From contig JAOARW010000063.1 of NCBI GenBank assembly GCA_025210475.1, positions 1-64,000 on the forward strand: DNA of 64,000 bases, in the 5' to 3' direction. The stretch comes from Carboxylicivirga sp. (lineage in GTDB: Bacteria; Bacteroidota; Bacteroidia; Bacteroidales; Marinilabiliaceae). Each line of letters opens with the position of its first letter. Position 1 is the first letter of the stretch. The notes below the pieces were generated by a model. It searched no databases. It saw only the letters and a program-made list of their open reading frames with translations, and was not told the origin of the DNA. This document shows positions 18,231-27,648 of this stretch, in pieces. Position numbers and translations under genes: made by a program.

Positions 18231-18902
18231 ATGAGATTAATAAAAAGTGTAATTGACCGACACAACCTGAAACAAATAATGAGCAATTGGGGATTGCTGA
18301 TTTTACTGGCTTTTACCATTTTTATTTTACCAGTTATTACCACGTTTGTGCGTTTTAGGCTCTTTGAAATCTTCACTACGCTTATTGTGATTGTATCGTC
18401 GTATGCCACCAGTGAAGATGCCAAACCTAAAGTGATGCTGCAGGTATTGATTGCCATTGTGGCTATTTGGATAACCGGTATTGCAAATTTGGATGGTCTT
18501 CAATATGTGACGACAGTGTGGCTGGTGTTATTCTTCCTGTTACGCGTTTTTCGTTTTGTGAGGCAGTTGTCGCGCAAAGAAGATGTTACCAGCATGGTAA
18601 TTATCGAAGCCATTAACGGATATCTGCTCATTGGAGTTGGCTTTGGTATCCTGGTAAATATGTTTTCTTCCGATTTTCCCGGTGCTTTTAATTTCTCAAC
18701 AGAATCCTCGGTGAGTCATATCTACGATTCGTTTTACTATACCTTTGTTTCGATGACGACGCTTGGGTATGGTGATCTATTGCCGGTTACGCCTGCTGCA
18801 AAATCTCTGGCATTACTAATTACTTTATGTGGTCAGTTTTACCTGGTGATTATTATGGCTTTACTGGTTGGGCGTTTGCTAACCGGTTCTGTTAAACGTT
18901 AG
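18231..18902 (+). CDS. Two-pore-helix potassium channel (Ion_trans_2)
   Basis: The 223-residue inner-membrane protein has about six hydrophobic segments. The pore loop is near the C-terminus: TTLGYGD (176-182) is the K+ selectivity filter, preceded by SFYYTFVSM and followed by a last membrane helix. No RCK/TrkA-N ligand-binding domain follows, so gating is unclear. The four segments before the pore have no S4-like row of arginines, so voltage sensing is unlikely. It converges with the gene at 18918, leaving only 15 bp. Confidence 0.87.
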   Translation: MRLIKSVIDRHNLKQIMSNWGLLILLAFTIFILPVITTFVRFRLFEIFTTLIVIVSSYATSEDAKPKVMLQVLIAIVAIWITGIANLDGLQYVTTVWLVLFFLLRVFRFVRQLSRKEDVTSMVIIEAINGYLLIGVGFGILVNMFSSDFPGAFNFSTESSVSHIYDSFYYTFVSMTTLGYGDLLPVTPAAKSLALLITLCGQFYLVIIMALLVGRLLTGSVKR

Positions 18903-18917
18903 TGAGCAATTTCATAA

Positions 18918-20003
18918 TTAACGCATCATATCAATTGACTCGCCATCTGTAGTCAGGTAGCGTTTCATTAAATTGGCTGTCAGGCACGAGTGGACGGGTA
19001 ATACAGCTACCATGTCACCAACATTTACCTGATAAAATTTTTCTTGCGGAACTTTAATAATGCCATGTTCCTGCGAAACTTTGGCAAGCGATCCGAGGCT
19101 TTGCTCACAATTCCAGTTGTTTCCTTCAAGCGTAACAGCCTTACCAAAATACTTTTGCCCATCAATGATGATGTAATCTTTAGAAAGATGAACTCCACCA
19201 CCATGCACCACCACTTCTTGTCGTTCAGGGTGTTTGGAAACCACCGGGCAAGCGAGTGCAACGGCAATATCATCGAGACTGCACGAACCCAGATTCGCCT
19301 GCATGGTATCGTAGAATACAAAATTGCCGGGTCTTATTTCATCAAAACCATCGTAGTTAGCTGAGAGTGAACAAGAGGGCGTGTCGCCGTATGAGATTTG
19401 GATTAGCGGGAAATCATTGGCCATAAATGTTTTGAGGGCTAATAGTTGCTGGCGCGATGTTTCCATTATCTGTAATATATCCTCTTTTGAACCGGCGTTA
19501 TATGTATGACCTGCATGGCAAAGAAAGCCGATAAATATTAAATTTTTACAGGTCTTGAGCTCCTTAAGCAAGGCTTGAATGCCGTCGTAATTCTCAGCAT
19601 CAATGCCTGTGCGTCCATAGCCTGTATCGGTTTTAATGTAGGTGCCCACTGGCGCAGTTAAGTGTCGTTCCAGAAACTTAATGGTTTCAACAGATTCCAC
19701 CACAATGTTGAGGTTGATTTTAGCAGCCAGTTCATTAATGGTTGACCACTCGCGTATATTGGCCGGAAAGGCAATGGTAATATCTGTCCAGCCATTTTGA
19801 GCAAAGTAAACGGCCATTTTAATGGATGAAACGGTGATGCATTCTACTTCATGGGCTTTAAACCAGTTTCCGATCTCCGCTGATTGGTGGGTTTTAAAGT
19901 GCGGACGTAGTACCACATTGGCATTGCGCGCCTTATTGGCCATTCGTTCGATATTGGCCAGGCATTTGGCCTTGTTGAGCAATAAAGTTGGTTGTGTGAG
20001 CAT
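18918..20003 (-). CDS. D-threonine aldolase / D-serine dehydratase-like PLP enzyme
   Basis: The 361-residue enzyme has an alanine-racemase-type N-terminal barrel. The PLP lysine is in LRPHFKTHQS (about residue 37), and GTYIKTDTGYGRTG forms the phosphate-binding side. The C-terminal domain contains LPVHSCLTANL, where the His and Cys correspond to the metal ligands of eukaryotic-type D-serine dehydratase and D-threonine aldolase. It should cleave or dehydrate a D-3-hydroxy amino acid; D-serine versus D-threonine cannot be decided. It diverges from the acetyltransferase at 20146 across a symmetrical promoter region. Confidence 0.82.
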   Translation of the reverse strand: MLTQPTLLLNKAKCLANIERMANKARNANVVLRPHFKTHQSAEIGNWFKAHEVECITVSSIKMAVYFAQNGWTDITIAFPANIREWSTINELAAKINLNIVVESVETIKFLERHLTAPVGTYIKTDTGYGRTGIDAENYDGIQALLKELKTCKNLIFIGFLCHAGHTYNAGSKEDILQIMETSRQQLLALKTFMANDFPLIQISYGDTPSCSLSANYDGFDEIRPGNFVFYDTMQANLGSCSLDDIAVALACPVVSKHPERQEVVVHGGGVHLSKDYIIIDGQKYFGKAVTLEGNNWNCEQSLGSLAKVSQEHGIIKVPQEKFYQVNVGDMVAVLPVHSCLTANLMKRYLTTDGESIDMMR

Positions 20004-20019
20004 CTCCGAAAATTTATTG

Positions 20020-20130
20020 ACAAATATAGGTATTGAATAACTGTACCAAAAATACCATCATTTTCTGAATTAAATTCGATTAAAACAGCATAGTTTTTAC
20101 GAACAATTCAATCATATTTTTGGTATTAAT
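20020..20130. promoter_or_regulatory. Divergent promoter region with 11-bp inverted repeat
   Basis: TACCAAAAATA (20044-20054) and TATTTTTGGTA (20115-20125) are perfect inverted copies 60 bp apart. Each contains TATTTTTG, which matches the Bacteroidota -7 consensus TAnnTTTG reading outward. A T-rich -33-like stretch at about 20093 is suitably spaced for the rightward gene. A second TATATTTG on the minus strand (20021-20028) is closer to the leftward gene. Confidence 0.5.
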
Positions 20131-20145
20131 GCTAATTTTAAACCG

Positions 20146-20658
20146 ATGAAGTATCCTAAAAAAATCCGGCAGCTCTTTGACTCTTTGCTTTATTTCTATT
20201 ACAAGTTAACTGGTATTTACAACCAAAAAACTTTAATAAAGTCAATTAGAAGTGAAGTTGCATTTGAAGGTAGAATTTTAGCACAGCGTGACTTTTTTGC
20301 TATAAGTAAACGCAATAAAACTATGGCTGAAGGGTATGTAATGGTTGGACGGTTTCAGGAGTATAAATACCACTATTGTATATTTAATGGTACTGAAGTT
20401 AAACCACTTTACAGGCGGCGACAACTTGGACATAAACTAGTATTGGCGCGGTTGAGGTTTTGCGAGAAAGAAGGATTTGATTATGTTATTGTTCCAGTAA
20501 AAGCTACTAATCTGGCTTCTCAGGCAATGCTTCGTAAAAGCGGGTTTAGGTTTCCAGCCATAAAAGATTGGTCAAAGTGGATGCATGCTGAAGTGGATTA
20601 TCTTAAACTTGATAACTATTTGATGGGAGTTTATGAAATTAAAAAGCCGGTTCGTTAA
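20146..20658 (+). CDS. GNAT-family N-acetyltransferase
   Basis: The 170-residue protein has a GNAT core. The acetyl-CoA pyrophosphate-binding motif A reads VKPLYRRRQLGHKLVLARL (about residues 87-105), in line with R/Q-x-x-G-x-G/A after a beta-bulge. Motif B is seen in NLASQAMLRKSGFRF, a typical end of small-molecule or protein acetyltransferases. The N-terminal 45 residues are basic and helical. The substrate is unknown. It ends convergent to purA with a shared terminator hairpin. Confidence 0.75.
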   Translation: MKYPKKIRQLFDSLLYFYYKLTGIYNQKTLIKSIRSEVAFEGRILAQRDFFAISKRNKTMAEGYVMVGRFQEYKYHYCIFNGTEVKPLYRRRQLGHKLVLARLRFCEKEGFDYVIVPVKATNLASQAMLRKSGFRFPAIKDWSKWMHAEVDYLKLDNYLMGVYEIKKPVR

Positions 20659-20667
20659 AACCGGCTT
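20644..20667. terminator. Bidirectional terminator between the GNAT gene and purA
   Basis: AAGCCGGTT (20644-20652) and AACCGGCTT (20659-20667) form a perfect 9-bp stem overlapping the GNAT stop codon. A/T runs on both sides allow termination in either direction. Confidence 0.8.
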
Positions 20668-20693
20668 AAATTATATCGTTAAGGATAATCCTA

Positions 20694-21959
20694 TTATTTT
20701 CTAACAATGGTTTGGTCACGATCAGGACCAACTGAAATGATGGTAATAGGTACCTCTAATTCCTTCTCAAGATAGGCAATGTAATCTTTCAGTTCCTGTG
20801 GGAATTCATCTTCCGATTTAACACCAGTCAAATCTTCTTTCCATCCTTTAATTTCAGTGTAGATTGGCTCTACATCATCGGTTAACTCAAATGGGAATTC
20901 TTCGGTAACTGTTCCATCAGGAAGTTTATATGCAGTAGCTGCTTTGATGGTTTCAAAACCACTTAAAACATCCCCCTTTGTCATGATCAGCTGTGTAACA
21001 CCGTTAATCATTACCGAGTATTTTAAGGCTACTAAATCAATCCATCCACAGCGGCGAGGACGACCAGTTGTAGCACCAAACTCATGGCCAGCTTTTCTGA
21101 GCTCTTCACCAGTTTCGTCGAACAGCTCAGTTGGGAATGGTCCGCTACCAACGCGTGTACAGTAAGCTTTAAAGATACCGAAAACATCACCAATTTTGTT
21201 AGGTGCAACACCCATACCCGTACAAGCTCCTGCACAAATCGTATTGGATGATGTAACAAAAGGATAGGATCCAAAATCGATGTCAAGTAAAGTACCTTGT
21301 GCACCTTCGGCCAAAATTGACTTTCCTGCTTTCAGATATTTGTTAATCTCGTGCTCGCTATCAATCAGGATACAACTTTTAAGTGTTTCAATACCTTCTT
21401 TCAGTCCTTTTTCGAATTCTTCAATGTTGTACTCAAAATCATACATTTCAAGCATTTTGAAGTGCTTCTCTTTCAAAGCTGCATATTTCTCTTCAAAATT
21501 ATGAAGAATGTCGCCAACACGCAGACCATTACGGCCTGTTTTGTCCATGTAAGTAGGACCGATACCTTTAAGGGTTGAGCCAATTTTGCTTTTACCTTTC
21601 GCTGCTTCCGATGCTGCATCAAGAATACGGTGTGTAGGTAAAATTAAATGCGCTTTTTTGGAGATATAAAGGTTTTTAGCAATATCGAATCCTTTTTCCT
21701 TTAAGGAATCGATTTCGTGTTTGAATGTGATTGGGTCGAGTACCACTCCATTACCAACAATATTGGCTTTGTCATTATGGAATATTCCGGACGGAATATT
21801 GTGCAGCACATGTTTGAAATTATCAAATTCTAACGTATGACCTGCGTTGGGACCTCCCTGAAAACGGGTGATGACATCGTATTGAGGAGTAAGAACATCA
21901 ACAACTTTCCCTTTGCCTTCGTCCCCCCATTGGAGTCCTAGTAAAACATCAACCTTCAT
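20694..21959 (-). CDS. purA: Adenylosuccinate synthetase
   Basis: The 421-residue enzyme couples IMP and aspartate with GTP hydrolysis to form adenylosuccinate, the first committed step to AMP. The P-loop-like GDEGKGK (12-18) lies near the N-terminus. Other family motifs are GGPNAGHTLEF, KGIGPTYMDK, EGAQGTLLDIDFGSYPFVTSSNT and TTTGRPRRCGWIDL. Length is standard. The start is fixed by MKVDVLLGLQWGDEG. The upstream 175 bp contain AATCGGA/TTCCGATT palindromic half-sites (22039-22072) that may regulate it. Confidence 0.97.
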   Translation of the reverse strand: MKVDVLLGLQWGDEGKGKVVDVLTPQYDVITRFQGGPNAGHTLEFDNFKHVLHNIPSGIFHNDKANIVGNGVVLDPITFKHEIDSLKEKGFDIAKNLYISKKAHLILPTHRILDAASEAAKGKSKIGSTLKGIGPTYMDKTGRNGLRVGDILHNFEEKYAALKEKHFKMLEMYDFEYNIEEFEKGLKEGIETLKSCILIDSEHEINKYLKAGKSILAEGAQGTLLDIDFGSYPFVTSSNTICAGACTGMGVAPNKIGDVFGIFKAYCTRVGSGPFPTELFDETGEELRKAGHEFGATTGRPRRCGWIDLVALKYSVMINGVTQLIMTKGDVLSGFETIKAATAYKLPDGTVTEEFPFELTDDVEPIYTEIKGWKEDLTGVKSEDEFPQELKDYIAYLEKELEVPITIISVGPDRDQTIVRK

Positions 21960-22038
21960 TCTCTTTTGTTTTAATTATTTGCTTAATAAGCGGACTAATA
22001 AAATGTTAAGCCTTGTTTGTTAGTGTCTTAACATGAAA

Positions 22039-22072
22039 AATCGGACTTCCGATTGCCTCAGAATTCCGATTT
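22039..22072. promoter_or_regulatory. Possible operator upstream of purA
   Basis: AATCGGA (22039-22045) is followed by TTCCGATT (22047-22054) as a near-palindrome, and a third half-site TTCCGATTT lies at 22064-22072. The cluster is about 80-110 bp upstream of the purA start and just downstream of the Fur-family gene. No known regulator is assigned. Confidence 0.3.
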
Positions 22073-22134
22073 GTAAAAGTACACATTTCCCTATTAAAAG
22101 CTATTGCATTAAGCTGTTTTTTTAAGGAATAATA

Positions 22135-22593
22135 TTATTCATCACTGCTGGTTGCACAATCTTTACAAGTGCCATACACATATAAAGAATGGTGAGATAC
22201 CGTAAATTCATTGAAACTGGCGGCATTATTTAATACGGTTTGGATACCAGGATCGCAGAACTCAATCACTTTACCACAATTGGTGCAAATAAGATGGTCG
22301 TGCTGTTTCGATTCAAAAGCTTTCTCAAACTGAGCAATGTTTTTACCAAATTGATGCTTGATCACCAGTTTGCAATCCAACAACAAATCAATGGTGTTGT
22401 AGAGCGTGGCCCGGCTTACCCGGTAATTTTTATTTTTCATGAAGATATAGAGCGATTCTATATCAAAATGGCCTTCACGACTGTATATCTCGTCTAATAT
22501 CGCATAACGCTCAGGAGTCTTTCTGTGTCCGTTGCGCTGAAGGTATTCAGTGAATAACTGTTTTACCACATCTTTGGCTTCTACCTTATTCAT
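22135..22593 (-). CDS. Fur-family metal-responsive regulator
   Basis: From the ATG at 22593 (preferred over an upstream TTG at 22605) this encodes 152 residues. A winged-helix N-terminal domain ([36 protein letters not shown]) is followed by a metal-binding C-terminal domain. The latter has [15 protein letters not shown] and a second CKDC near the end, giving the four-cysteine structural zinc site. The regulatory-metal histidines (KQHDHL, SHHSLYV) are present. Fur, PerR and Zur cannot be separated by eye. It is monocistronic, between spoT and purA on the same strand. Confidence 0.88.
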   Translation of the reverse strand: MNKVEAKDVVKQLFTEYLQRNGHRKTPERYAILDEIYSREGHFDIESLYIFMKNKNYRVSRATLYNTIDLLLDCKLVIKHQFGKNIAQFEKAFESKQHDHLICTNCGKVIEFCDPGIQTVLNNAASFNEFTVSHHSLYVYGTCKDCATSSDE

Positions 22594-22665
22594 AAGTAGT
22601 CTCAATTAAAATAGAGCCTAAAATTAAATAAAATAGCCTGATAAAAAAATACTTGTTTAGAATTA

Positions 22666-24894
22666 TTATAAATCAGCCTTGATACGATCCTGTCGGGTAA
22701 CGTTATGAACCCCTTTTATCTTCATGATATTCAGAATGAGGTTGTTTAAGTCTTCGGTATTATGGATGTAAAGATAGATATTACCTTCAAATATACCATC
22801 ATGACTTTCGATGTTAATGGAGCGCATGTTCACATTCTGATCTTCCGAGATCACTTTTGTGATTTTACTGACAATTCCCATTTGATCGATGCCCGATAAA
22901 TTAATCAGTGCCAGATAGGATAAAATCTTATGCGATTCCCATTGGGCTGAAATAATTCGGTTGCCTTGACTCGACATTAATTTCAATGCAATGGGGCATT
23001 TACGGCTGTGCAATATAATCTGATCATTTTCATCCAGAAAAGCCAGAATATCATCGCCCGGAATGGGATTACAGCAATCGGCAATGGTGAATTGATCCTG
23101 TTCTTCATTATCTGAAAGCACAACCGGTTTTTTCTTGGATGGCTGTTCGGGTTTTTCGATTGCGTTTTTGTTGGTCGATTTACCAAAGTTGAGTTTCCAG
23201 TAACGAATCCATTTATTTGTGGATTTAGTACTCAAAATTTTATGCAGGTTGCTTAGCTTAATACTTCCTTTACCGATTTTAAAGTATAATTCGTCACGCT
23301 TTGATATTTTATGAAAATCAAGAATCTTCTTTAATATACGTGAATTGATGGTCAGTTTTTTCTTGTGAAGCTCAAGCTCCAGAATTTTCTCGCCTTTGGC
23401 AACAATACTCTTGCGTTCTTCTTTAAAAGCATTTTTGATACGTGTTTTGGCTTTGGCTGTTGTTACAAAATTGAGCCAATCGTATTTGGGTTGCTGTTTT
23501 TCAGAAGTAATTATTTCCACCTGATCGCCACTTTTCAACTGGTGGCTAAGCGGAACAAGTTTAAAGTTCACTTTTGCCCCAATGCATTTGTAACCGATAT
23601 CGGTGTGAATATCAAATGCAAAATCAAGTGCTGTGGCGCCTTTAGGCATAACACGTACTTCACCTTTGGGGGTGAATATCATTATTTCGGAGGCAAAAAG
23701 GTTGAGTTTAAAATCATCTAAAAACTCCAGCGAGTCTGAATCCGGATTGTCCAAAAGCTCCTTGATCATTTCGAGCCATTTATCCAGTTCCGATTCTTTT
23801 TCCTTTTGTCCCTTGTATTTCCAATGTGCCGCAAAGCCTCTTTCGGCAATCTCATCCATGCGCTTGGTACGGATCTGAATTTCGACCCACTTGCCATCCG
23901 GCCCCATTACCGTGCTGTGCAAGGCTTCGTAGCCATTGGCTTTTGGTGTCGATACCCAATCGCGTAATCGATCCGGCTTGGGTTTGTAAATGTCCGTGAT
24001 CATGGAGTAGATGGCCCAGCATTGCGTTTTCTCGGGCAAATGACTTTTGGGGGTAAACACAACACGGATGGCGAGAACATCATAAATCTCTTCAAAAGGT
24101 AAATCTTTTTTCTGCATCTTACTCCAGATGGAGTAAACCGATTTATGACGGCCAACCACATCAAATTCATAACCTTCAGCCTGAAGGCGGTTTTCTATTG
24201 GCGCTTTAAAATGATCAATGAATTCAACATGTTGCTCCTCGCTTACCTTTACTTTCTGACTGATGTTTTTAAATACCTGTGGCAATTCGTATTTAAGACT
24301 TAAATCTTCCAACTCAGTCTTGATGGCATAAAGTCCTAAACGATGTGCCAGAGGAGCATAGAAATACAGCGTTTCACCTGCAATCTTCAGGCGCTTGTGC
24401 TCGGGCATCGATTTAAGGGTGCGCATATTGTGCAGGCGGTCGGCCAGCTTAATAAGAATCACCCTTACATCTTCCACCATGGTGAGCAGTAATTTTCTGA
24501 AGTTCTCGGCCTGGATAGATGAGGATTGGTCAAATACACCTTCTAGTTTGGTGAGTCCTGCCACGATGGAGGCTATTTTTTCACCAAAAATATTTTGCAA
24601 ATCTTCAACCGAATAATCGGTATCTTCAACTACATCGTGTAAAATGGCTGCTACAACGCCTTTTGTTCCAAGGCCAATTTCTTCGGCTGCTATCCGTGCT
24701 ACTTCGATGGGATGCAAGATATATGGCTCGCCAGATTTACGACGCATGCCATGGTGAGCCTCATGCGCCAGCTCAAATGCCTTGGTTACCAGTTTTTTGT
24801 TTTCTGGCGTCTGGCAACGCGGACAAGCCTCGATGAGAGCATTAAATTGTCCACGGATCATTTTATCTTCTTCTTCCCAATCAGATTTAGTCAT
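22666..24894 (-). CDS. Bifunctional (p)ppGpp synthetase/hydrolase
   Basis: The 742-residue Rel/SpoT protein controls the stringent response by making and degrading (p)ppGpp. The N-terminal HD hydrolase is intact (HPIEVA, ILHDVVEDT with H86-D87, and LIKLADRLHNMRTL). The synthetase domain follows (SIWSKMQKK, DVLAIRVVF, DWVSTPKANGYEALHSTV, EIQIRTKRMDEIAERG). Then come a TGS domain (MIFTPKGEVRVMPKGATALDFAF), a conserved-cysteine/helical region (DCCNPIPGDDILAF) and a C-terminal ACT domain. Both catalytic centres look functional, consistent with Bacteroidota Rel proteins. Confidence 0.96.
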   Translation of the reverse strand: MTKSDWEEEDKMIRGQFNALIEACPRCQTPENKKLVTKAFELAHEAHHGMRRKSGEPYILHPIEVARIAAEEIGLGTKGVVAAILHDVVEDTDYSVEDLQNIFGEKIASIVAGLTKLEGVFDQSSSIQAENFRKLLLTMVEDVRVILIKLADRLHNMRTLKSMPEHKRLKIAGETLYFYAPLAHRLGLYAIKTELEDLSLKYELPQVFKNISQKVKVSEEQHVEFIDHFKAPIENRLQAEGYEFDVVGRHKSVYSIWSKMQKKDLPFEEIYDVLAIRVVFTPKSHLPEKTQCWAIYSMITDIYKPKPDRLRDWVSTPKANGYEALHSTVMGPDGKWVEIQIRTKRMDEIAERGFAAHWKYKGQKEKESELDKWLEMIKELLDNPDSDSLEFLDDFKLNLFASEIMIFTPKGEVRVMPKGATALDFAFDIHTDIGYKCIGAKVNFKLVPLSHQLKSGDQVEIITSEKQQPKYDWLNFVTTAKAKTRIKNAFKEERKSIVAKGEKILELELHKKKLTINSRILKKILDFHKISKRDELYFKIGKGSIKLSNLHKILSTKSTNKWIRYWKLNFGKSTNKNAIEKPEQPSKKKPVVLSDNEEQDQFTIADCCNPIPGDDILAFLDENDQIILHSRKCPIALKLMSSQGNRIISAQWESHKILSYLALINLSGIDQMGIVSKITKVISEDQNVNMRSINIESHDGIFEGNIYLYIHNTEDLNNLILNIMKIKGVHNVTRQDRIKADL

Positions 24895-25129
24895 GCACGT
24901 TGTAATTAAAGCGAACTAAAGTAATTAATTCCTTTGATTGTAACAAAGGAATTGCTGGGTTGTTTGGGATGTGAATAAAGGGATATAAGTGCGACTTGAA
25001 CCAGATGAAACTTGCAGTTTGCAAACACCTTAGTGACTTTTTGCAAAATACTAGTCATGCCATATGCCGATGGCGAATTACCAAAAACTATAACTCGCCA
25101 TTCAGAACCAGCATCAAATTATACTAATT

Positions 25130-26407
25130 CTATTTGCCGGCAACAACGGTAATTATATTTTCTTCTTTCAGGTATTTTTGTGCCAGCTGTTGCAAACGTT
25201 CCGATGTGATGGACGTTAACTCCTTAAAGAACTGCTTGAAATAATCAGGCGATAAATTAAGGTCGATCAGACCACGGTAATTATCCGAGGTGGCAAACGG
25301 ACCATCAAAATTACGGATCATATCGCCAATCAAAAAGTTCCGAACCAAGTTCAATTCATCTTCCCCAATGGCTTCGTTTCTTAGTTGAGCTATTTCTGAA
25401 TAGATTTCTTTAATGGCCAACTCTCGGTTCTCAGCTTTTACATCAGAACTAATCACCAGAAATCCTGCGTGTTTATAAGTCATGATAAATGATGAAATAC
25501 CATAAGTCAGACCTTTTTCCTCACGAATATTGGTCATTAGTCGCGAACCAAAATATCCGCCCAGCACCGCATTCAATATTTGCATGCCATGAAAATCGGG
25601 ATGCTCCTTGTTGAAAAGTGGAACCCCAATTTTGATAGATGATTGAAGCGCATCTTCTTTAGCGACAAAAATTTCTTTCTCAGTGGGATTCAGTTGCTGA
25701 GGCTTGTTGTCGGCGATTGGTTCGACTGTAGACCAAGTCTGGCCAAAATGCTTACTAAGCAAAGCTTTAAAATTGTCGCCCGGTTGCCCTGAAATAATAA
25801 TGTGAGTGCCTTTAGGGATGTAGGTCTTTTGATGAAAGTCGATAACATTTTGCCTTGTTAACTTCTCAAAATCCTCCAGCGTTAAGTAATTTCCATAGGG
25901 ATGATCTTTGCCATAGAGGTTTTGGGTAAAGGCACGTGTGGCTAATGTTTTAACCTTATCGCTTTCAATCAGAAATTCCTGCTTTCGCTTATTAAGTAAA
26001 GTATCGATTTCCTTTTGTTCGAAAACCGGGTTTTTAATAATGTCCTCCAATATTTCCATTGTTTGAGGCAAAAAATGTGATAGGGTTACCAAAGTAACAA
26101 TGGAATGGTGAAACTGAGCTTGCTGGCCAATAAAAGCACCATAAAAATCCAGCTTCTCTGAAATTTCGGCGCCTGTAAAATTTTGAGTTCCCTCACTAAG
26201 TGCTTTGTTGGTGATGGAAGCCAGCAAAGGCTGGTTGGCCTGAATGGAACCGGCAGGAAATAAAAAGTCGAGCTTGCAAACATCCTGCGATCCGGCTTGC
26301 ATCAGGTGTACCTGTATCCTGTTATCCAATTTAAAAGTTTCAATGGGTAAGAGATTAAAGGTATCGATGTTTTTATATTCGGGTGCTATAGTTCTGTTGA
26401 TGCTCAT
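25130..26407 (-). CDS. M16 peptidase subunit lacking the zinc motif
   Basis: The 425-residue M16-family protein has no HxxEH motif. It has the conserved C-terminal substrate-side signature, REEKGLTYGISSFIMTYKHAGFL (about residues 280-302). M16B peptidases commonly work as heterodimers of a zinc-bearing and a zinc-less subunit. The zinc-bearing partner is encoded immediately upstream (26410-27648), with two bases between its stop and this ATG. No signal peptide is visible, so the pair is probably cytoplasmic or exported by another route. Confidence 0.88.
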   Translation of the reverse strand: MSINRTIAPEYKNIDTFNLLPIETFKLDNRIQVHLMQAGSQDVCKLDFLFPAGSIQANQPLLASITNKALSEGTQNFTGAEISEKLDFYGAFIGQQAQFHHSIVTLVTLSHFLPQTMEILEDIIKNPVFEQKEIDTLLNKRKQEFLIESDKVKTLATRAFTQNLYGKDHPYGNYLTLEDFEKLTRQNVIDFHQKTYIPKGTHIIISGQPGDNFKALLSKHFGQTWSTVEPIADNKPQQLNPTEKEIFVAKEDALQSSIKIGVPLFNKEHPDFHGMQILNAVLGGYFGSRLMTNIREEKGLTYGISSFIMTYKHAGFLVISSDVKAENRELAIKEIYSEIAQLRNEAIGEDELNLVRNFLIGDMIRNFDGPFATSDNYRGLIDLNLSPDYFKQFFKELTSITSERLQQLAQKYLKEENIITVVAGK

Positions 26408-26409
26408 TT

Positions 26410-27648
26410 TTATTTGCTGGAATGGTAGTACAATGTGGAACAGTTTTCGTGGCGAAAAGTCTTTTGTGCCGAATCAAGAATGTTTTGGGCTTTTACAGCC
26501 TGGTATTTATGAATTTCTTCATTAATATTTTCGGCTTTGCCTAAAAGTTCGAAGGAAGCCAGATTCATCGCTTTATTTAAAAAGCTGATTTCAGAAAACA
26601 CCAGTGAAGATTCAATTTTGTTCTTCACTTTCTGTAATTCGTAATCATTAACCTGATTATTGCGAATGTTGTCCAGCTCCTTGTTGATGGCTGCTTCGGC
26701 CTGCTCCATGGTTGTGGTAGGCAGCAAGCGGCCTGTTACGGTAAATAGGCCCGGATGATGATCGCCTGAAATATAGGCGTTTACATCGCTAAACAGCTGT
26801 TGTTCTTTTACCAGCGATTGTATCAGGCGCGAAGAAGGACCATTCGACAAAATATCGGATAAAAGATCAACTGAATAGAAGTCGTCATCAGTGCGACTGC
26901 CGATGTGGAACACTTTGTGAATCATTTCAGCCGGAACATTACGATCTACTTTTAATTGGCGTGCTTCGGTTTGTTCAGGTTCCATCGGTATATTATCCGG
27001 CGCTATCTCGCGATAAGGAATCTCTCCAAACCATTTCTCTGCCAGTTTAAAAATTTGGTCAGGATCAACATTTCCGCTAACAGAAAGCACAGCATTGTTT
27101 GGTGCATAATGGCTGTAAAAGAAATTCTTGACATCGGCCAGTGTCGCGTTTTCAATGTGTGAGATTTCCTTGCCAATGGTAGGCCACAAATAAGGGTGTA
27201 CCTTATAAGCCAAGGGACTAATCAGTAATGGTATATCACCATATGGCTGATTCAGGTAACGCTGCTTAAACTCTTCGATAACAACCTTGCGTTGTACTTC
27301 GAGGCTTTCTTCCGAGAAATCCAATTCAAGCATGCGATCCGATTCGAGCCAAAAGCCGGTTTCTATATTAGCGGCCGGTAATGTGAGGTAATAGTTGGTA
27401 ATATCTGCACTGGTCCAGGCGTTGTTATCGCCACCCACTTTCTGCAAAGGGGTATCGTACGATGGAATATTTTTACTGCCTCCAAACATCAGGTGTTCAA
27501 AAAGGTGAGCAAAGCCGGTTTTATCCGCTTGTTCATTTTTTGATCCCACATTATAAAGTACGTTAACGGCTGCCAATGGCGTGCTTTTATCAACGTGTAC
27601 CACCACGCGTAAACCATTGGCAAGTGTTTGTTTTTGTATGTTAATCAT
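26410..27648 (-). CDS. M16 zinc peptidase, catalytic subunit
   Basis: The 412-residue peptidase carries the inverted zinc motif HLFEH (48-52) in the typical context FAHLFEHLMFGG. The third ligand is a downstream Glu in VVIEEFKQR (about residue 128). It lacks a recognisable signal peptide. It starts in a TAATG overlap with the stop of the nitronate-monooxygenase-like gene and is followed by the non-catalytic subunit, so the three genes form one translationally coupled operon. Role: degradation of peptides or short polypeptides. Confidence 0.92.
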   Translation of the reverse strand: MINIQKQTLANGLRVVVHVDKSTPLAAVNVLYNVGSKNEQADKTGFAHLFEHLMFGGSKNIPSYDTPLQKVGGDNNAWTSADITNYYLTLPAANIETGFWLESDRMLELDFSEESLEVQRKVVIEEFKQRYLNQPYGDIPLLISPLAYKVHPYLWPTIGKEISHIENATLADVKNFFYSHYAPNNAVLSVSGNVDPDQIFKLAEKWFGEIPYREIAPDNIPMEPEQTEARQLKVDRNVPAEMIHKVFHIGSRTDDDFYSVDLLSDILSNGPSSRLIQSLVKEQQLFSDVNAYISGDHHPGLFTVTGRLLPTTTMEQAEAAINKELDNIRNNQVNDYELQKVKNKIESSLVFSEISFLNKAMNLASFELLGKAENINEEIHKYQAVKAQNILDSAQKTFRHENCSTLYYHSSK

